Positions 63,258-64,000 of a stretch of 64,000 nucleotides of DNA are shown piece after piece. A model generated the notes under the pieces. It did not search any database. It was given only the letters and a program-made list of their open reading frames with translations, and was not told the DNA's origin. The DNA is from Ditylenchus dipsaci (lineage: Eukaryota; Nematoda; Chromadorea; Rhabditida; Anguinidae). The DNA lies in the NCBI GenBank assembly GCA_004194705.1, contig SADC01001223.1, positions 1 to 64,000 on the forward strand, given 5' to 3'. Position 1 is the stretch's first letter. Each line of letters begins with the position of its first letter. A program made the position numbers and the translations under genes.

Positions 63258-64000
63258 TGCTTCACAAGATGGCATTGTCAGAATTTTTAAATAGAGTAGT
63301 TTAGTTCGAACGGTTTCCTTGTAAGAGGAGTCTTCATAAAAAGGGCCTAAACAAAAACACAATGCCACAAACACGTTTTTTGAATTTCGGGTGGAATCAT
63401 TAGATTAAATAAGTAAGCTCCATATGTCAGATTCAAAGGCTTCTACCTAAATTTTTGCTAGAGAGGTCAGGGAAGTCAAAATAAATGATGGTCAATAAGA
63501 AGAGGTATGCCATAAAAACTTTCTTAATGTAGGGGTACCCTTTTTTATTAGAAGCTTTATGGTAACTGATACTTGAATAGAAATCACCTGTTTAACGCCA
63601 AAACTCCCGTCACGGTAGTGATGGCCATGAAGTATGTCACCTTAAAGCTAAAATTATGGACATGGATAAAACGCACTGCATGAAAATGCCCAGCTCTAGT
63701 AAAAAAATTACCAGTTTTCTTCAATTTTGATCAAAAAAGCATAAAAATTCACACTTTTTTCGTAGTTAATCACGATCGTGATCAGGCGTCCTTGGAATTC
63801 TAGTTTCTTACAAGATATAATTTATTGCAACATGTCTGCGGGCTCACTTGCATCCGGACTCATTTTTAAATTTTGGCCGGACTATACAATTATTCACTGG
63901 CTCAAATCGACCCGTGATGATGATTTTCAATTTTGCGATTTTGCCTAAAATCCCACTCTAAACCATCCCAAGCCATTTGAAACTACCCAAGACTATTCCA
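63258..64000. other. Intergenic, no gene
   Basis: AT-rich. The last 60 bases (AACCATCCCAAGCCATTTG, AACTACCCAAGACTATTCC) resemble the core of the 24535-24975 palindrome, so a related repeat probably continues past the window end. Confidence 0.45.

Overview
The window is nuclear DNA from an animal, probably an invertebrate. Evidence: split genes with GT-AG introns and T-rich acceptors (tttcag, ttttag), a ribosomal protein gene with six exons, a rhodopsin-type receptor, a secreted carboxylesterase, a GH25 lysozyme, and very many eukaryotic DNA transposons. The phylum cannot be fixed from the sequence alone. No rRNA, CRISPR or credible functional tRNA gene was seen.

Genes. Minus strand: uS5/RPS2 (11314-12423, complete and undamaged), a carboxylesterase (20551-29492, six exons, first exon not found), a Ser/Thr-rich 3' exon (33138-33480) with a decayed copy at 33965, a GH25 lysozyme (35206-36473), a 7TM receptor (41863-45024, five exons), and a Sel1-repeat/TPR/MYND-finger protein (50055-60027, four exons, 5' end not found). 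Plus strand: a small secreted Cys-rich peptide (40420-40696) and a five-exon chimeric gene (60795-61779) that joins a basic N-terminus, two separate pieces of RNA polymerase II Rpb1 and the C-terminal part of histone H2B. The chimera is in frame throughout and lies inside a segment with 33-bp terminal inverted repeats beginning CAC and a 4-bp target duplication. It is the best candidate here for a new, transposon-assembled gene.

Everything between the genes, and most of the introns, is mobile DNA. Several groups can be told apart by target-site duplication (TSD): 8-bp (hAT-like, often ending TAGGGTTGG...CCAACCCTA or CAGGG...), 9-bp (Merlin- or Mutator-like foldbacks), TA (mariner/pogo-like, including a CCGTATT family), TTAA (AGGGGC family, several with tRNA-like boxes A and B), and one 4-bp CAC element. 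Remnants of hAT transposase (7420-8359, 9340-10055) and of an IS1595/Merlin-type transposase (4185-4328) are present. A repeated theme is a foldback element whose two ends carry short tandem arrays in opposite orientation, each element with its own unit sequence. Elements are nested inside one another up to four deep, and precise TSDs give the order of insertion.

Caution for anyone using the gene models: the carboxylesterase, lysozyme, receptor, Sel1/MYND gene, Cys-rich peptide and one hAT remnant are each broken by one or more frame changes. Almost all fit one missing base, often in or next to a short homopolymer, while RPS2 and the chimeric gene are clean. This could be uncorrected long-read assembly error or pseudogene decay.
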